Origin: Krasilnikovia cinnamomea
GTDB taxonomy: Bacteria; Actinomycetota; Actinomycetes; Mycobacteriales; Micromonosporaceae
DNA length: 64,000 nt
Assembly (NCBI RefSeq): GCF_004217545.1
Contig: NZ_SHKY01000001.1
Span: 7,192,001 to 7,256,000, forward strand
Reading direction: 5' to 3'
Shown here: positions 62,178-64,000 of the stretch, piece by piece
How positions within the stretch are numbered: position 1 is the stretch's first letter
Layout: every line of letters starts with the position of its first letter
Made by a program: the position numbers and the translations under genes
Notes under the pieces: model-generated
Told to the model about the DNA's origin: nothing
Database searches by the model: none
The model's input: the letters and a program-made list of their open reading frames with translations, nothing else

Positions 62178-62738
62178 CTACAGCCCGGTACGCCCGTCGA
62201 CGCACTCACGCAGCAGGTCGGCGTGGCCGCAGTGCCGCGCGTACTCCTCGATCATGTGCAGGAGGATGTCGCGGGTGCTGAGCCGCTCGCCGCGCGGCGT
62301 GGGCGACGTCGTGTCGAGGTTCACCGGCCCGTCCAGCCACCGGTCCGCGGCCGCGATCTGCGCGCGCCACTCCGCGAACGCCTCGTCGACCACCGCCTGG
62401 TCGGCGGTCGCCTCGTCGAAGTCGAGGTCGAAGTGCTCCGGGGACCAGTAGATGCGCGGCACGTCCAGATGGCCCTGCAGCACCCGGTGGAACCAGTGGT
62501 GCTCCACCCGGGCCATGTGCCGGATCAGACCGAGCAGGCTCATCGTGGACGGCGGCACCGAACGGGCGGCCAGTTGCGGCGGCGAGAGGCCCTCGCACTT
62601 CATGGCCAGGGTGAGCCGTTGGTTGGACAGGTATTCACGGATGGTCGCCAGCTCACCGACCGGGTTGCTCGACGCCCGGGGGTCCTGCTCGGCGCGCACC
62701 CACATTCCCTCGAAACCGGCCACCGGCTGACTCGTCAT
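62178..62738 (-). CDS. DinB-family (DUF664) protein
   Basis: A 186-aa four-helix-bundle protein of the DinB/YfiT type, of which actinobacterial members are often mycothiol-dependent. The metal-binding His pattern is present: LIRHMARVEHHWFHRVL (about 70) and HMIEEYARHCGHADLLRE (about 160). It would act on a small electrophile or thiol conjugate; the substrate is unknown. Convergent with the ATPase gene, 4 bp away. Confidence 0.9.
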   Translation of the reverse strand: MTSQPVAGFEGMWVRAEQDPRASSNPVGELATIREYLSNQRLTLAMKCEGLSPPQLAARSVPPSTMSLLGLIRHMARVEHHWFHRVLQGHLDVPRIYWSPEHFDLDFDEATADQAVVDEAFAEWRAQIAAADRWLDGPVNLDTTSPTPRGERLSTRDILLHMIEEYARHCGHADLLRECVDGRTGL

Positions 62739-62793
62739 CCCCCCACCCTCGCCGACGCGACGGATCCGGCCAACCTCATTCCGGCGCGTGTCC

Positions 62794-63435
62794 CTACGCG
62801 ACGATGGCCGTCAGGATCAGGCCGTCCGCGCACAGCCAACGGCCGGTGAACCGGTCGACCGGCCCGGCCACCAGCAGCTCGGCGGTGAACTCGCGGGCCT
62901 GCGCGTCGACGCTCAGCCGGGCCTGGTGGAATTCCAGGAAGGTGCCCGCGAGCGGGAACCAGGCCTTGTAGACCGACTCCTTGGCCGAGAACAGCAGCCG
63001 GTCCCACGGCACCGCCGGGTCGGCGGCCGCCAGGCGGGCCACCATCGCGGCCTCCTCGGGCAGCGCGATCGCGTCGAGCACGCCGTCGGGCAGGGCGGCG
63101 GCCGGTTCGGCGTCCACCCCGATCGTACGGACGGGGCCGCGGCGCGCCACCGCCGCGGCGCGATACCCGGCGCAGTGCGTCATGCTGCCGACGATCCCGG
63201 CGGGCCAGCCGGGGGCGCCCCGCACGCCGGGCAGGATCGGTTCGGGCGCGACCCCGAGGCGGGCCAGCGCGGCGCGGGCGCACCACCGTACGGCCGCGAA
63301 TTCGGTACGGCGCTTGGCGACGGCGCGGGCGACGACCGCGCGCTCCTGCGGGAACAGCTCGTCGCCGCCGCGGTCGTCGCGGGTCTGCGCCCAGCTGACG
63401 TGATCCGGCACGATCGCGCCGAGCAGGTCGGTCAT
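62794..63435 (-). CDS. 4'-phosphopantetheinyl transferase (Sfp/EntD type)
   Basis: A 213-aa enzyme that moves phosphopantetheine from CoA to carrier proteins. It shows the PPTase motifs: GSMTHCAGYRAAAVA (about 83), IGVDAEPA (about 103) with the Mg2+ Asp, and FSAKESVYKAW (about 150) with the catalytic WxxKE-type KES. Length and the short EntD-like N-terminus fit that subgroup. ATG 63435 has GGGAGGG upstream. It is a natural candidate to activate the carrier domain of the protein at 45807; other carriers are possible. Confidence 0.93.
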   Translation of the reverse strand: MTDLLGAIVPDHVSWAQTRDDRGGDELFPQERAVVARAVAKRRTEFAAVRWCARAALARLGVAPEPILPGVRGAPGWPAGIVGSMTHCAGYRAAAVARRGPVRTIGVDAEPAAALPDGVLDAIALPEEAAMVARLAAADPAVPWDRLLFSAKESVYKAWFPLAGTFLEFHQARLSVDAQAREFTAELLVAGPVDRFTGRWLCADGLILTAIVA

Positions 63436-63564
63436 TGCCTTTGTCCCTCCCCCGCCGGTCCACAGCAGACGCTGATGGCGCAGGCTAGCCCTGCCGCACC
63501 GCCAGCGGAACCCCTATCCGGCGGGGTAGGGGTGTACCCGCCGCGACCGGGCGGCATAGTCTCG

Positions 63565-64000
63565 GTGGGTGAATCCGCCGATCGCCCGGCCATCGTGACC
63601 GCGCCCGCCCGGCTGCGCGCCGTCAGCGACCTGCACATCGCGTACGCGGAGAACCGCGCCTTCGTTCAGGAGCTGCGCCCCGGCAACGCGGACGACTGGC
63701 TGATCGTCGCGGGCGACGTCGCCGAGACCTTCGCCGACATCGAGTGGGCGTTGCGCCTGCTCAGCGCCCGCTTCGCCAAGGTGATCTGGGTGCCGGGCAA
63801 CCACGAGCTGTGGACACCGCGGCAGGATCCGGTGCAGGCCCGGGGCGTGGCCCGCTACCGCCTGCTCGTCGAGCTGTGCCGGGAGCTGGGCGTCGCCACG
63901 CCGGAGGACCCGTACCCGGTCTGGGAGGACGACGACGGCGCCGCGGTCATCGCCCCGCTGTTCACGCTGTACGACTACTCGTTCCGCGCCCCGGGTGCCA
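63565..64000 (+). CDS. Calcineurin-like metallophosphoesterase (partial, C-terminus beyond window)
   Basis: N-terminal part of a metallophosphoesterase: LRAVSDLHIAYAENR, WLIVAGDVAETFADIEWAL and VIWVPGNHELWTP carry the D-x-H, GD and GNHE metal-ligand motifs. The pairing with a divergent 4'-phosphopantetheinyl transferase is common in actinomycetes. GTG 63565 follows a -10-like CATAGT by about 6 bp and may be leaderless; GTG 63595 is a shorter alternative. The rest lies outside the window. Confidence 0.88.
   Translation, partial: MGESADRPAIVTAPARLRAVSDLHIAYAENRAFVQELRPGNADDWLIVAGDVAETFADIEWALRLLSARFAKVIWVPGNHELWTPRQDPVQARGVARYRLLVELCRELGVATPEDPYPVWEDDDGAAVIAPLFTLYDYSFRAPGA

Noticed and set aside
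63470..63500. Possible iron box near the PPTase start (AGGCTAGCCCT)
   Set aside because: It is a near-palindrome but matches the iron-box consensus poorly, unlike the two clear boxes at 45777 and 48483.
1..64000. tRNA, rRNA, insertion sequences, attachment sites or prophage
   Set aside because: I saw no cloverleaf-like sequence, transposase, integrase or terminal repeats. A dedicated search (tRNAscan, ISfinder) could still find short remnants.

Overview
The window is very GC-rich, with strong G/C bias at third codon positions, many GTG starts and many 4-nt ATGA or GTGA gene overlaps. It encodes many ECF-sigma, SpoIIE-phosphatase and PadR-type regulators. This points to a high-GC actinobacterium. 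Three chemoreceptors, a PilZ protein and a GGDEF-EAL protein suggest a motile or zoospore-forming member of the Actinoplanes/Micromonosporaceae type; that placement is inference, because no rRNA or housekeeping marker is present. Most long open frames are antisense shadows of real genes.

Layout. 1-7.1 kb (all minus): the 5' part of a PAS/GAF/SpoIIE phosphatase, a Cache chemoreceptor, an ECF sigma / membrane anti-sigma-like / amidoligase operon, and a soluble PAS chemoreceptor. 7.2-17 kb (all minus): a complete respiratory nitrate reductase set reading narK2, narK1, narG, narH, narJ, narI, with a regulatory region upstream of narK2 that carries DosR-like boxes. 17.4-20.9 kb (plus): PilZ protein, 4-helix-bundle chemoreceptor, membrane protein. 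21-28.6 kb (plus): a cell-surface phosphoglycan locus with a Stealth phosphotransferase, a beta-rich partner, a GT4-Stealth fusion and a GT39-like membrane glycosyltransferase. It is followed by a convergent Tat-exported PIG-L deacetylase, an FAD monooxygenase, a secreted tripeptidyl aminopeptidase, and a large secreted metzincin protease with Fn3-like repeats behind three 11-bp-spaced direct repeats.

37.5-45.8 kb: a PAS-PP2C-HATPase-STAS protein, a small unknown gene, a DUF2087 regulator, an overlapping pair of sugar-type binding lipoprotein and GGDEF-EAL protein, and an acyltransferase-3. 45.8-52.4 kb: iron-regulated genes behind two IdeR/DmdR-type boxes. These are an unusual single protein joining adenylation, carrier and membrane acyltransferase domains, and an Fbp-type ferric ABC transporter (binding protein, fused permease, ATPase). 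52.4-56.6 kb: a PadR/membrane pair, then an EspR-like regulator divergent from a tightly overlapping HExxH peptidase / MAB_1171c-like membrane protein / NUDIX operon with a long structured leader. 56.7-64 kb: flavohaemoglobin, Uma2-like protein, PH-like membrane protein, an aquaporin Z cut before its first NPA motif and abutting a P-type cation ATPase, a DinB protein, a 4'-phosphopantetheinyl transferase, and the start of a metallophosphoesterase.

Connections. The flavohaemoglobin could detoxify NO formed during nitrate respiration by the nar set. The phosphopantetheinyl transferase could prime the carrier domain of the iron-box protein. The best candidates for undescribed systems are the EspR/HExxH/MAB_1171c/NUDIX operon with its leader, the iron-box A-PCP-acyltransferase protein, and the GT4-Stealth locus.
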